The position numbers and the translations under genes were made by a program. Shown here piece after piece: positions 1 to 11,590 of a stretch of DNA of 64,000 bases (within the stretch, counting starts at the first letter, position 1; every line of letters begins with the position of its first letter). Source of the DNA: Mytilinidion resinicola (taxonomy: Eukaryota > Ascomycota > Dothideomycetes > Mytilinidiales > Mytilinidiaceae). The DNA is taken from positions 2,724,786-2,788,785 of the forward strand of contig NW_022985438.1 in NCBI RefSeq assembly GCF_010093595.1, read 5' to 3'. The notes beneath the pieces were generated by a model. It did no database searches and was not told where the DNA came from. It worked only from the letters and a program-made list of their open reading frames with translations.

Positions 1-2
1 AT

Positions 3-3000
3 ATGATGTCTAGTGGTAAGGAGGAAAAGGAGTTGCTCGAAACTTTTGCAACCGTGTTTCATCACATCGACCCCGCCACTTTTCACGAGGTGTTCCAATC
101 GGAGATTCCACATCTATATGACATGATGTTCGAGCATTCTGCACTCCTGCACATCCCGCAATTCCTCCTCGCTAGCGAAGCTACCTCGCCAAGTTTCGCT
201 GGCATGCTCCTGCAGTTCCTTATGGACAGGATAGAGGATGTCGGAATCGCAGATACTAATAAGTCCTCGATACTGCTGCGCCTTTTTAAACTGTCATTCA
301 TGGCCGTAACCCTCTTCTCCGCCCAGAATGAGCAAGTTCTCCTCCCACACGTCAGTAAAATCATCACCAAATCTATCCAGTTGTCTACGACCGCAGAGGA
401 GCCCATGAATTACTTCCTTCTTCTTAGATCCTTATTTAGAAGCATTGGAGGCGGCAGATTCGAGCATTTGTACAAGGAGATTCTCCCGTTACTTGAGATG
501 CTCTTGGAAGTCTTGAACAACCTACTCATAGCCGCCCGGAAGCCATCAGAGAGAGATCTCTTCGTTGAACTCTCCCTTACTGTTCCTGCTCGTCTCAGCA
601 ATCTGTTGCCTCATCTGAGCTACCTCATGAGACCGCTGGTTGTTGCTCTTCGTGCCGGTTCCGACCTCGTCGGCCAAGGGCTCAGGACGCTAGAACTTTG
701 TGTGGATAATCTGACTGCAGACTACCTTGATCCGATCATGGCTCCAGTCATTGACGACCTTATGGCAGCCTTGTGGGAACACCTCAAACCCAACCCCTAC
801 AGCCATTTCCACGCGCATACTACTATGCGGATCCTTGGAAAGCTAGGTGGTAGGAATAGGAAGTTTCTTACCGGCCCACCAGAACTTGACTACAAAGCCT
901 ACTCCGACGACGAATCCAGCATAGATATTCGTCTCATAGGATCAACAAAGGACCGAGCATTCCCAGCTGCCACCGGAATTGATGTTGCCATAGCCAAACT
1001 CCAGGAAGTGCCAAAGCTTCCCGCTGCTAAAAAGTCTGACAGTTTTCACAAACAACAAGCATTCAGGCTTATCACTGCTCATATCAAGCTTCTGATAGGT
1101 TCTGATAACCTTTCAGACGACTTCGCACAACTCGTACGGTTACAGGCAAACGACCTCTATTCCGGAAAATACGATGCCGGCAGTGATCTTATGGACATAT
1201 CAGAGCGCGACAAGTCGATGGTTAAAAAGTCTGTGGAACACGACACTCTCAAGAAGCTGATCAAAGCCTGCATATTTGCGGTGTCCATTCCCGAATTGAA
1301 GGTTGACGCGGAAACGCTAGTCGCAAACATGGCGCGGCATTTCACCCTTCTTGAAGTCGGACGAGCGCTTGCGCAGTTGAAACACAAGGAGAAACCGTTC
1401 GACGTCAAATCTGGAGAAGGCCCCGTTCATTTAGACAGCCGGATCATCGTGGAAGCCATTGGCGATGCACTCTCATCTGATCATCCCGCAGTCCAGGAGG
1501 CTGCCCAAGCCGCAGTCATCGTGATTCGTGATGCCGCAAAAGTGATCTTTGGCTCTCAGGATAAATTGGACAGATTCGCTCTCTTCACACACATGTCGAG
1601 AACATTCTGTCATAACTGCCATGCCGAGGAATGGTTCATCAAAGCTGGGGGGACACTGGGTATAGAGATTCTAACTAAGAAGCTTGACCTGGGTGACGGA
1701 TGGATGATGGACCGCCAGCTCGACCTTGTGCGCGCCTTGACGTTCGTCATGAAGGACATGCCCGCAGATCTCACCGCGAAGACGAGGGTTCAGGCAGAGG
1801 AACTGCTCGAGGACCTAATTCGAAGATGCAATTCCTCGGTTTCGAAGAAAGACATGGAGAATCATCAGAGCTCCTTATTCAAGCTTTGCGGCCAGCTGGT
1901 TGTTGACTTATCACACATGAATAAGAACGTTCGGCTCGCTACACAAAAGGCATTCAGCATTCTGGCCGAGGTGTCAGGTATGGGAGTCCACGAGCTCATT
2001 AATCCCGTTAAAGAAAGACTGGTGACTCCAATATGGACCAAGCCTCTTCGAGCATTACCGTTCAGCATCCAAATTGCATACATCGATGCCATTACATACT
2101 GCTTGAAACTGAAACCAGGCGTCCTGGAATTCAACGATCAGTTGACGCGATTATTGATGGAATCACTGGCGCTTGCGGATGCGGAAGACGAAGGCCTTGC
2201 CACTAAGCCCCAGGAGCAACGCAATGCCGAGCATATTGTTAATCTCCGAGTTGCATGCATTCGTCTTCTTTCGAAAGCGCAGGCGTTCCCTGAAGTGTCT
2301 CCTTCGCCGCCGAACCAGAGCTTTCTCCGAATCATCGCTGTGTTCTTCAAGGCCCTATACTCCAAATCTCCGGAGGTCGTCGAAGCAGCGAATGCGGGTC
2401 TGCAAGGTATCCTCGCAGCAACAAATAAGTTACCGAAAGACGTTCTCCAGAGCGGCCTCCGACCTATTCTCGTAAACCTTCAGGATCCTCGCAAGCTCTC
2501 CGTCGAAGGGTTGGATGGCCTGGCTCGGCTTTTAAAGTTGCTCACCAACTACTTCAAGGTTGAAATCGGAACTCGGCTGCTCGATCACTTGAAGACAATT
2601 GCCGACCCCCTCAGCCTGCAGAAAGTATCCTTTACTTTGGTCGAGCAAAACCCGAAGATGAAGGTCATAACCGCAATTTTCAACGTGTTCCATCTTTTAC
2701 CACCTGCTGCGGTTACGTTCCTGAAGCCTCTAGTGTCAAAGGTTATCGAGCTGGAGACCGCCCTCCGACGCACCCACTATAGCCCCTTCAGAGAGCCCCT
2801 CATCCGCTATCTCAATCACTATCCGAAGGAAGCTTGGGAGCATTTTGCTCCAACTGTCAAAGATCTTGCTCAAGGACGTTTCTTCGCCCAACTTCTAGAG
2901 GACTCTGCAAGTGGGGTTCTGCGAGAGACTGTCATGAACGACGTCCAAGGCTTTCAGGGCTCATTTGCGATTGATGGGTCTGACACGGAGAAATGCCAGG

Positions 3001-6000
3001 CTGCGATTAATGCCATCCATATCGCCTTCGCTATGTCCAAACATCCCGCCACGAGTAAGTTGCTATGCGCGCATGAGAGTCTAAGGAAGGCGCTCTTTGA
3101 AGCAGCAAAGTTGCTTGAGACCAAGCTCAGGCAGAACTCCATCGACGAAGAACTTCGCCTGGCAGGCGAGCAGGCGAGCGAACAGATCATAGTCGTGTTC
3201 ACGAATTACCTCAAGCACGAGCCCAACGACTTGGACTTCTTCTTCGAAGTAATAGATGCCGTTACTTCAGAGGAACTCAAAGCTTCGCCCCTTCTCTTCG
3301 ACTACATTTATCGGGAGATGATTTCGAGCGAGTCGATTGACTACTGGAGATCCTTGGTACTCCGTTGTATCGATATTTACACTGCGCGCAACACCTCCCA
3401 GAAAACGAAAACTTTCGCATTCCGTAACATAGTGAACCCTATCTTTGCTATGGACGTCATGCGGAATTGGGATCGCTTATTTGGGACCACGAAAGGCACC
3501 AAGCTGATGGATAAAGCTATGACAGAAACCATCCACGTTCGTCTCTGGAAACCACAATCGTTGAGCGATACCTCCGAAGAGACTGCGCAGCTAGGCGTTG
3601 ATCATTCTCGAATGGAGCTTCTGCAGCTTACCACGCTGCTGATCAAATACCATGCACCACTGGTCCAGGAAACGCGCAAAGATATCATAAAATTTGCGTG
3701 GAACTACATCAAACTCGAAGACATCATCAACAAATATGCGGCATATGTTTTGATTGCGTTCTTCATCGTCATGTACGAGACACCTCCAAAGATCGCTAAC
3801 CAAGTCTATCAAGCACTGCTCAAGGCCCATCAGAACGAAGGCCGGTCTTTGGTCATGCAAGCCCTTGAGCTACTTGCGCCAGTACTGAAAAAACGCATGG
3901 GCACAATGGACCCCAAGATTCCAAGATGGGCAGCGATTCCCAAGAATATATTGGCACAAGAGAGCTCCAACTTGCAGCAGCTAATGAGTATCTTCAACTT
4001 TTTGGTCCGCCACCCAGACCTGTTCTACGAGGCCCGGGAACCTCTTTCAGCACAAATCATCTCCTCAATTACGAAGATTGCCCAACCGCCAAATCCCTCA
4101 AATGAGGCTAAAAAGCTAGCATTAAACCTGATTAGTCTCATCCGATCTTGGGAGGAAATGTCCGTCAAGGAGGCCTCTGCTTCTCCTGGGAGAATGTCAC
4201 AATCACCTCAGGCGGCCAAAAGGAGGGTTGATGGTTCTCTTGTACCCCCAGGATCCTTGCCCAAAGGCTTCGTCGCGAACCCTGCAATCAGAATGCTGCT
4301 CATCAAATACCTCATTCAGTTTATTGCCTATCTGCCGGAGAGATATCCAGTTCCTACTGCGAAACCCAAAGAGACCACAAGCAGTACGAATCCGTCACCT
4401 GCTCAAACAGCTGAGATCTGCAAGAAGGCGGTTCAGCTTCTGCATGACTTACTGTCGCCGCGACTTTGGGCAGATTTAGACCTGGATCTTATGCTCACTA
4501 AGAAAATTGAAGAAATCTTATGCGCTGATCTGAAGTCCGACGAAAAACAAGAGGCGTTCAACACAAGGATGATCAATACGCTTCAGATTCTCAAAGTCAT
4601 CGTGAACGTCAAGCCGGATGAATGGGTTCTGGATCGTATGGCTCAGTTCCAGAAGATTCTGGAGAAACCGATTCGTTTCGAAAATGCTGACGTCCAGAGC
4701 TGTCTTCACGCGGCCGAGGAGCACGAAGATGGATCACCAACCCTCAAACCACTATTAGCGCGGGTCCTCGAAGTCATGCCTGAGCCGGTCACAGACGAAG
4801 ACGGCACCAGCGAGGAGACGCCGTCCACAGAGTTCGTAACATTCCTGGGTGCTGTAGCTACGGAGGCACTCTCGAATGGGTCCTATATATCTGCTGTCAA
4901 CATTCTATGGACGCTCTGCCAGAAACGACCCGACGAGATCGATCAACATATCCCTCAAATCATGAAAGCCTTCCAGAGCAAAATGGCCAAAGATCATCTC
5001 GCAGTCCACAGCAGCCTTCCTGGACAAATCAGTGTGCGAGCTGATGGCGTCAAAGAGATTCTGCGACCCGATGGCACCAAGGAACCTATTGACATGCAGG
5101 AGGTAGAGATCCAAACAGGTCTGATTCTGAAAGTGATCGATATCCTAGCAGCACGAATGAATGAACTTGGAGATAACAGACGTCCGTACCTTAGCGTCTT
5201 AGCCTCCTTAGTCGAACGGTCTCTCAACAACGCTGTTTGCATGAAGGTTCTTGATCTTGTAGAGAACTGGGTATTCTACTCAACAGAGCCAGTACCCACT
5301 CTGAAAGAGAAGACGGCTGTGCTCACCAAGATGCTACTTTTTGAACATCGAACAGACACCTCTCTTCTAACTAGATTCCTTGATCTAGTCATCAGAATCT
5401 ACGAAGATCCCAAGATCACTCGATCAGAGCTGACTGTGCGCATGGAGCACGCGTTCCTAATTGGCACACGAGCGCAAGACGTGGAGATGCGTAATCGATT
5501 CATGTACATCTTCGATAAGAGCTTGAGCCGAACCGCTAGCAGTCGCTTGAACTACGTCCTGGCATCGCAGAACTGGGATACGTTGAACGACAGCTATTGG
5601 CTTAGTCAAGTCATTCACCTCATGTTCGGGTCGGTCGAGATGAATGGGCCTGCTCAATTGCATTCGGATGACTTCGTGGTAATGCGAACATCAACTATAT
5701 TTGGCACATACGCGAAAGACTCGAGGATAGCCGATGTCATGGTTGACGATACCCTAGAGACCTTTATTGCCACACACAGGCGATTCTGCAGCTCATTAGG
5801 CGATGTCAAGATTCGGGACGTTTTCGAGCCGTTGGGCCATCTTCAGCATACCGACAGCAACCTTGCACACGACATCTGGGTTGCGTTCTTTCCTCTTTGT
5901 TGGTCCGCTCTCGTCAAGGACGATCAAAGCGAGCTGGAACGAGGATTGGTCTCTTTATTGACGAAGGATTTCCATACTCGCCAGATCGACAGACGGCCAA

Positions 6001-9000
6001 ACTGTGTAGCCAGCATGCTTGAAGCCATTGTTCGGACCAAACAACGAATCAAGTTCCCTCCGCATATTATGAAGTATCTGGCCAAGACCTACAATGCCTG
6101 GTATACCACAGCTTGTTATATGGAAGAAAGTGCCATCAATCCAATCATCGACACTCCGGCTATCAGAGAAAGTAACCTGGACGCTCTTCTTGAAGTGTAC
6201 GCGAATTTACAGGAAGACGACCTCTTCTACGGAACATGGCGCAGACGATGCCAGTACGTCGAAACTAATGCTGCCTTGTCATACGAACAAGCTGGAATAT
6301 GGGACAAAGCTCAGCAAATGTACGAAGGTGCGCAGATCAAGGCGCGTACAGGCACTCTTCCCTTTTCCCAAGGCGAATACATGCTTTGGGAAGATCATTG
6401 GGTTGTATGCGCCCAGAAACTGCAGCAATGGGAAGTCCTGAGCGATTTCGCCAAGCATGAAAACTTCAACGACCTGTACCTTGAGGCGACATGGAGAAAT
6501 TTCGATGCCTGGAGTAATACCGAAACACGAGAGCAACTTGACTCGATTATCCGATCCGTCAATGACGCCCCCACGCCTCGGAGAATATTCTTCCAAGCTT
6601 TCATGTCGTTGCTCAAGATGCATCTGCAGCAAGAGACTCCTCAGGAATTCAGTCGGATTTGCGACGAGGCTATTCAACTATCAATTCGAAAATGGCACCA
6701 ACTACCAAAGCGGATGACGAACGCGCACATACCAATCTTGCAAAACTTCCAACAACTCGTCGAGCTTCACGACGCCAGCGTTATATGCCAAAGTCTTGTC
6801 ACCACCACTCAGGCTAACTTGGACGTCAAGTCTCAGGAGCTGAAATTGCTGCTCAGTACGTGGCGAGATCGTCTTCCAAACTTTTGGGATGACATCAATG
6901 CATGGCAGGACTTGGTGACTTGGCGACAGCACATCTTCCATTTGATCAACGAGAAGTACCTCCGCCTTCTGCCACAACAGCAAGGCAACGCTAGTGGTAA
7001 TTCTTTCGCATACAGAGGCTATCACGAGACCGCCTGGATCATCAACAGATTTGCTCACGTTGCTCGTAAGCACAACCTTCCCGAAGTCTGCATCGCCCAG
7101 CTCAGTCGAATCTACACCCTGCCAAATATTGAGATTCAGGAAGCGTTCCTCAAGCTTCGAGAACAAGCCAAGTGCCATTATCAGAATAAATCCGAGCTTA
7201 CTAGCGGTCTTGATGTCATCAACAATACTAACCTCAACTATTTCGGCGCGCAACAAAAGGCTGAGTTTTACACTCTAAAGGGAATGTTCCTCGCGAAATT
7301 GGACAACAAGAATGAGGCCAATGACGCGTTTGGAAGTGCGCTCTACTTTGACATCAAACTACCCAAAGCTTGGGCTGAATGGGGCCGCTACAATGATATG
7401 CTCTTCAAGGAGGACCCTACTAATCTGGAGAAAGCTGCGGCTGCTATCAGCTGCTACCTGGAGGCTGCAAGTCAGTTCAAGAATGCGAAGTCGAGGAAGC
7501 TGCTCGGGCGCATTTTGTGGCTTCTTAGCTTGGATAATGCTGAACACACGCTGGCGAAGTCATACGAGACGTTCAAGGCGGACACACCGGCTTGGTACTG
7601 GATCACCTACATACCTCAGCTGCTCGGCAGCCTGTCAAGACCGGAAGCGCCTATCGCGAGGCAGATCCTCGGAAAGCTCGCCAAGACGTACCCACAAGCT
7701 CTTTATTGCCACTTGAGAACCGTACGCGAGGAGATGGTGTCGGTCAAGAAACAAGCAGAGGTCAAGGAAGCCAAAGAGAAGGCGGCTCGAGCCAAGCCAG
7801 GTGCAGCTCAAGGCTCACCACAAATTAAGCAAGGATCCCCCGACGCCCGCCCAGGCTCGGCTTCTAGCTCGAACAGACCAGGCACTGCGAATGGAGATTC
7901 CAAGCCCGCCATTACGAACGGTTCCGCAAACGGAGCGAATGGAGCCTCATCCGAAGGAAATGAACAGTCCACACCCAGTGGCACTCCGGCCGTCCAGGCA
8001 GTTGAAAAGAAGAAACCATGGGACCATGTGGATGACATTTCAGCCGCACTCAAGACAGCATTCCCTCTTCTAGCCCTCTCTATGGAAACCATGCTTGACC
8101 AGATACAGAAGAACTTCAAGTGTCCCCAAGATGAGGATGCCTACAGGCTCATTGTCGCACTTCTTAACGATGGCCTCTCCTATGTCGGCCGCCAGCCTGG
8201 TTATTATGCGCAAGAAGTACGACTACCGCCTTCGACAGAGGCAAACATCTCGCGCTTCGCAGAATCAGTACTGCCGTCGCATATCCGCAAAGCGTTTGAG
8301 ACTGACTTTGTCACCATCAAGCCCACGATGTATGAATACATACAGAAGCTACGGACTTGGCGCAACCGATTTGAAGAACGATTGGACGGGCGGAACCAAC
8401 GCGCTACTCTTGAGTCCTACACCCACCAGTTAAGCGAGTTCAGTTTCCTGAAGTTCGACGATGTCGAAGTGCCCGGACAGTATCTGGAACACCGCGACAA
8501 GAATCAGGACTTTGTACGAATCGAACGTTTCCTGCCCGATGTTGACCTGGTCAGAGGTATTGGGTTCTGCCACCGTCGACTCAAGATACGAGGCCTGGAT
8601 GGAAGCGTGCACCCATTCGCGATTCAGTATCCAGCCGCCAGAAGCTCGAGGAGAGAAGAACGAATACTGCAGCTGTTCAGAATCTTCAATGGCATACTGT
8701 CAAAGAGAAAAGAAAGCCGTCGCCGGAACTTGCAGTTTCATCTGCCACTCGTTGTACCAATCACGCCAAGCGTACGCATGGTCCAAGACGACGAGTCATA
8801 TATCAACATGCAAGGCATATTTGAGGATTATTGCAGAAGGACAGGTGTCAATAAGGATGAGCCGGTGCTGTACAGCATCGAGAAACTCCGCAGTCTAGCA
8901 CCTGTAGGTGTTCGTAACTCTGGCTCGCCACATCGTGAAAGACCTAACGATTCCCAGAAAAATATCGAGCAGGCCAATGCTATTCGTCTTGAGACATTCG

Positions 9001-9647
9001 CTGCCGTACAAGAGAAGTACGTACCGCCGACAATCATTCTCGACTACTTCCGAGCTACATACCCGTCATTTGCGGACTTCTGGCTCTTCCGGCGTACTTT
9101 CTCGTACCAGCTTGCGGCACTCACATTCATAACCTACATCATGCACATGAACACACGCTATCCACACAAACTGTTCATCTCACGAGCAACTGGCCGTGTC
9201 TGGGGCTCAGAACTTATCCCCGTCATGGCTGTATCCAAGCCTATTCTCAACAACCCCGAGCCTGTTCCATTCCGCCTCACGCCAAATCTTCAAACTCTAA
9301 TGGGGCCGCTTGCTACAGAAGGCATCTTCGCACCCGCAGTCATGGCCATCGCACGTTGCCTAATGGAGCCCGAAGGCGAGATGGACATGCTCCTCTCTAT
9401 CTTCATGCGCGATGAGATTACTCATTGGTTCACGACGCAGCACCGTGTGCTTCAAGACGGAAGCAGCCAGCTACGAGAAGCAGTTCAAGGAAACTCGGAT
9501 GCCGTGGTGAAGCGCGCAGTTACCTTGGGCAGCTTGCCGACGGTGCAAAACTTGCCAGCCAATCAAACTATGGTCGATTTGGTCAGTGTGGCTGTCAATC
9601 CGGTCAAGCTCTCTCAGACGGATCCATTATGGATGGCTTACCTGTAG
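3..9647 (+). CDS. TRA1: Tra1, PIKK-family pseudokinase scaffold of SAGA/NuA4 (5' partial)
   Basis: Single open frame of 3214 codons running off the left edge; yeast Tra1 is about 3740 aa, so roughly 500-600 N-terminal residues are outside the window and the first ATG is probably internal. Tra1 is the nuclear activator-binding subunit shared by the SAGA and NuA4 histone acetyltransferase complexes. The product shows long helical HEAT-like repeats, a FAT region (about residues 2040-2560), a G/S/N-rich linker (about 2595-2660), a PI3K-like domain (about 2830-3130) and a C-terminal FATC ending LWMAYL. The kinase core lacks catalytic motifs: where active PIKKs carry DFG the text reads VWGSELIPVM, as expected of the Tra1/TRRAP pseudokinase. 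No intron is visible in this part. Family assignment is strong; domain borders are approximate. Confidence 0.96.
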   Translation: MMSSGKEEKELLETFATVFHHIDPATFHEVFQSEIPHLYDMMFEHSALLHIPQFLLASEATSPSFAGMLLQFLMDRIEDVGIADTNKSSILLRLFKLSFMAVTLFSAQNEQVLLPHVSKIITKSIQLSTTAEEPMNYFLLLRSLFRSIGGGRFEHLYKEILPLLEMLLEVLNNLLIAARKPSERDLFVELSLTVPARLSNLLPHLSYLMRPLVVALRAGSDLVGQGLRTLELCVDNLTADYLDPIMAPVIDDLMAALWEHLKPNPYSHFHAHTTMRILGKLGGRNRKFLTGPPELDYKAYSDDESSIDIRLIGSTKDRAFPAATGIDVAIAKLQEVPKLPAAKKSDSFHKQQAFRLITAHIKLLIGSDNLSDDFAQLVRLQANDLYSGKYDAGSDLMDISERDKSMVKKSVEHDTLKKLIKACIFAVSIPELKVDAETLVANMARHFTLLEVGRALAQLKHKEKPFDVKSGEGPVHLDSRIIVEAIGDALSSDHPAVQEAAQAAVIVIRDAAKVIFGSQDKLDRFALFTHMSRTFCHNCHAEEWFIKAGGTLGIEILTKKLDLGDGWMMDRQLDLVRALTFVMKDMPADLTAKTRVQAEELLEDLIRRCNSSVSKKDMENHQSSLFKLCGQLVVDLSHMNKNVRLATQKAFSILAEVSGMGVHELINPVKERLVTPIWTKPLRALPFSIQIAYIDAITYCLKLKPGVLEFNDQLTRLLMESLALADAEDEGLATKPQEQRNAEHIVNLRVACIRLLSKAQAFPEVSPSPPNQSFLRIIAVFFKALYSKSPEVVEAANAGLQGILAATNKLPKDVLQSGLRPILVNLQDPRKLSVEGLDGLARLLKLLTNYFKVEIGTRLLDHLKTIADPLSLQKVSFTLVEQNPKMKVITAIFNVFHLLPPAAVTFLKPLVSKVIELETALRRTHYSPFREPLIRYLNHYPKEAWEHFAPTVKDLAQGRFFAQLLEDSASGVLRETVMNDVQGFQGSFAIDGSDTEKCQAAINAIHIAFAMSKHPATSKLLCAHESLRKALFEAAKLLETKLRQNSIDEELRLAGEQASEQIIVVFTNYLKHEPNDLDFFFEVIDAVTSEELKASPLLFDYIYREMISSESIDYWRSLVLRCIDIYTARNTSQKTKTFAFRNIVNPIFAMDVMRNWDRLFGTTKGTKLMDKAMTETIHVRLWKPQSLSDTSEETAQLGVDHSRMELLQLTTLLIKYHAPLVQETRKDIIKFAWNYIKLEDIINKYAAYVLIAFFIVMYETPPKIANQVYQALLKAHQNEGRSLVMQALELLAPVLKKRMGTMDPKIPRWAAIPKNILAQESSNLQQLMSIFNFLVRHPDLFYEAREPLSAQIISSITKIAQPPNPSNEAKKLALNLISLIRSWEEMSVKEASASPGRMSQSPQAAKRRVDGSLVPPGSLPKGFVANPAIRMLLIKYLIQFIAYLPERYPVPTAKPKETTSSTNPSPAQTAEICKKAVQLLHDLLSPRLWADLDLDLMLTKKIEEILCADLKSDEKQEAFNTRMINTLQILKVIVNVKPDEWVLDRMAQFQKILEKPIRFENADVQSCLHAAEEHEDGSPTLKPLLARVLEVMPEPVTDEDGTSEETPSTEFVTFLGAVATEALSNGSYISAVNILWTLCQKRPDEIDQHIPQIMKAFQSKMAKDHLAVHSSLPGQISVRADGVKEILRPDGTKEPIDMQEVEIQTGLILKVIDILAARMNELGDNRRPYLSVLASLVERSLNNAVCMKVLDLVENWVFYSTEPVPTLKEKTAVLTKMLLFEHRTDTSLLTRFLDLVIRIYEDPKITRSELTVRMEHAFLIGTRAQDVEMRNRFMYIFDKSLSRTASSRLNYVLASQNWDTLNDSYWLSQVIHLMFGSVEMNGPAQLHSDDFVVMRTSTIFGTYAKDSRIADVMVDDTLETFIATHRRFCSSLGDVKIRDVFEPLGHLQHTDSNLAHDIWVAFFPLCWSALVKDDQSELERGLVSLLTKDFHTRQIDRRPNCVASMLEAIVRTKQRIKFPPHIMKYLAKTYNAWYTTACYMEESAINPIIDTPAIRESNLDALLEVYANLQEDDLFYGTWRRRCQYVETNAALSYEQAGIWDKAQQMYEGAQIKARTGTLPFSQGEYMLWEDHWVVCAQKLQQWEVLSDFAKHENFNDLYLEATWRNFDAWSNTETREQLDSIIRSVNDAPTPRRIFFQAFMSLLKMHLQQETPQEFSRICDEAIQLSIRKWHQLPKRMTNAHIPILQNFQQLVELHDASVICQSLVTTTQANLDVKSQELKLLLSTWRDRLPNFWDDINAWQDLVTWRQHIFHLINEKYLRLLPQQQGNASGNSFAYRGYHETAWIINRFAHVARKHNLPEVCIAQLSRIYTLPNIEIQEAFLKLREQAKCHYQNKSELTSGLDVINNTNLNYFGAQQKAEFYTLKGMFLAKLDNKNEANDAFGSALYFDIKLPKAWAEWGRYNDMLFKEDPTNLEKAAAAISCYLEAASQFKNAKSRKLLGRILWLLSLDNAEHTLAKSYETFKADTPAWYWITYIPQLLGSLSRPEAPIARQILGKLAKTYPQALYCHLRTVREEMVSVKKQAEVKEAKEKAARAKPGAAQGSPQIKQGSPDARPGSASSSNRPGTANGDSKPAITNGSANGANGASSEGNEQSTPSGTPAVQAVEKKKPWDHVDDISAALKTAFPLLALSMETMLDQIQKNFKCPQDEDAYRLIVALLNDGLSYVGRQPGYYAQEVRLPPSTEANISRFAESVLPSHIRKAFETDFVTIKPTMYEYIQKLRTWRNRFEERLDGRNQRATLESYTHQLSEFSFLKFDDVEVPGQYLEHRDKNQDFVRIERFLPDVDLVRGIGFCHRRLKIRGLDGSVHPFAIQYPAARSSRREERILQLFRIFNGILSKRKESRRRNLQFHLPLVVPITPSVRMVQDDESYINMQGIFEDYCRRTGVNKDEPVLYSIEKLRSLAPVGVRNSGSPHRERPNDSQKNIEQANAIRLETFAAVQEKYVPPTIILDYFRATYPSFADFWLFRRTFSYQLAALTFITYIMHMNTRYPHKLFISRATGRVWGSELIPVMAVSKPILNNPEPVPFRLTPNLQTLMGPLATEGIFAPAVMAIARCLMEPEGEMDMLLSIFMRDEITHWFTTQHRVLQDGSSQLREAVQGNSDAVVKRAVTLGSLPTVQNLPANQTMVDLVSVAVNPVKLSQTDPLWMAYL

Positions 9648-10362
9648 AGCGGGAGTCGAGAATCCCACCATGGGGTTTTTTTTCTTTCCTTTTTTTTTCT
9701 TTTCTTGTAGATCTATCTTAGCGATGCGGAAAATGACCCTTAGTACTCGGGCAAGGAGTTTTTGGTCATCAGGGGCAGTTTGTCCTTGCTTCTTTCGATG
9801 CGTTCACGCGGTGGTGGATACTGGGTCTGGAGCGGACTTCTATCGGCATATGGCGTTGAGATAGGTGATAGTTTAAAGGGGCAGGCCGCCTAAGTCAAGG
9901 AGGAAACCTATTTTCTTCTAAAACAGGGGTTTTCCATGAGTGTGCTGATTTCCAATTATGCTCTGGAATTCATAGATAGTTTGTAAACTCAAGACTGTTG
10001 TCGACTTTGTGGTATTCTGCTTCGATATTAGTTTTCTCATGCTCTACAGAGGTCGTCTTTTGATGTTTGACTATCCTAGAAAGCGGTCCACAATTCGAGC
10101 ATTTCTGCTCCATAAGAGCTTATTATGGCATGCCGACGTTTGGTCAAGCGTTTCGGTACAGTATCCGACTTTCGGTGCTTGTTCCCTGGCTTGTTCTCTA
10201 GCTTGTTCCCTAGCTTGTCCGACCATCAACGGCTATCTATCGGCGTCAACCCCACTATTGACTCAAGATAGGTATAAGAACGCGGACCGGAGGGCGCCGG
10301 CAGCCTCCCAAAACACTGATCATAGTTAGCCCAAACATACTTACAACTACTACTCATTCAAA
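9648..10362. other. Intergenic: TRA1 3' region and oxygenase promoter
   Basis: No convincing gene. A T-rich tract follows the TRA1 stop (about 9674-9710). Short open frames here lack family resemblance. A 12-bp tandem repeat lies at 10177-10219. The last 100 bases before 10363 are presumably the oxygenase leader. Confidence 0.6.
10177..10219 (+). repeat. 12-bp tandem repeat, about 3.5 copies
   Basis: Consecutive near-identical units of GCTTGTTCCCTA with one or two substitutions, about 145-185 bp upstream of the oxygenase start codon. Could be a simple-sequence expansion in the promoter; no function is claimed. Confidence 0.8.
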
Positions 10363-11590
10363 ATGGCAGCAGCCATACAAGCCCCTTCCATTCCCAGGTC
10401 CCAAAATGACCTGTCAACCTTCGACGAAGCTAGAAAAGGCGCCTACGTCTATCTTCAATCTCGCCTAACTCACAAAGCCCCAGCCTCGAATGAACCATTC
10501 GAGATCCCAGTAATTGACATCTCCCCTTCCTTCTCCTCATCTCTTCTTGACCGCCAAGCCGTCGCCGATAACATCCGCGCCGCGTGCACGACCAGCGGAT
10601 TCTTCTATATCACCAACCATGGCGTGCCGTTGCCAACCTGCGCGACCATGCTCAGCGAAGCCAAACGCTTCTTCAAAGCGCTGTCTCCGAAGCAAAAGGA
10701 GCTAATGCATTTGCGGAACTCGAAGGTGGGCATGGGGTGGGAGCCGAAAGCGTATACGAGTATTGCGGGGGACTCGGAGACGAAAGAAGGGTTTAATTTT
10801 GGGTATGAGGCGGGCTTGGATAAGGCGGGTGGCGATGGGCTGTATAGGAATATTGATGGGACGGACGTAAAGGGGAATCAGTGGCCAGGGGAGGAGGCGT
10901 TGCCGGGGTTTTTTGGGAATATGAGGGAGTATTATAGTGAAGTATGTGTCTCTAAAGCTCCCCTAATCCGCCAGCATTCTGCTTCTATTTTGAAGTATCG
11001 GAGGAGAGTACTGATTAAGTATCCAGCTTCTGCAACTAGCCCGCCACCTCTTCCGCCTCTTCGCCCTCTCCCTCGCCCTCCCAGAGGATCATTTTGATCC
11101 TATGACAACGCACCCAGGTGGCACTGTTCGCCTGCTCTACTACCCGCCCGCCAAATCACCTGCCCCGTTCTCCCCCGACCCAGCATCGTCATCCGAAATC
11201 GGCCTTGGCGCTCACTCCGACTACGAATGCTTTACCCTCCTCCTCTGCTCCGCCTCCTCCGGCCTCGAGATCCTCAGCCCCTCCGCTCAATGGACGCCCG
11301 CGCCGCCCGTGCCCGGCAGCTTCATCGTCAACGTCGCGGACTTCATGATGCGCTTCACGAACGGCGTGTACAAGAGCACCGTACACCGCGTTGTGAACCG
11401 CGCTGCGGAGGAGCGGTACAGCGTCCCGTTTTTCTTTAGCGTGAACTACGATCAGGTGGTCGAGACGCTGCCGAGTTGTGTGAGTGCGGAGAATCCGGCG
11501 AAGTTTCCGCCGATAAGGGCCGGGGAGTATGTGTTGCAGCGGTTTTCGAATACCACGGAGGGGGGTGGGGGGTATGGTGCTGCGTTGTAG
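10363..11590 (+). CDS. 2-oxoglutarate/Fe(II)-dependent dioxygenase (IPNS-like superfamily)
   Basis: Two exons, 10363..10941 and 11027..11590, joined by an 85-nt GTATGT...CCAG phase-0 intron; 380 aa. The N-terminal DIOX_N part has PVIDISP near the start and GFFYITNHGVP. The C-terminal double-stranded beta-helix carries the iron triad H256-x-D258 (GAHSDYE) and H313 (TVHRV), and the 2OG-binding R323-x-S325 (RYSVPFFF). All catalytic residues are present, so the enzyme should be active; such enzymes hydroxylate, desaturate or cyclise small molecules, and the substrate cannot be inferred. No secondary-metabolite genes adjoin it. Without splicing, the first exon's frame runs into a proline-rich tail and stop at 11097, which supports the intron. 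Confidence 0.9.
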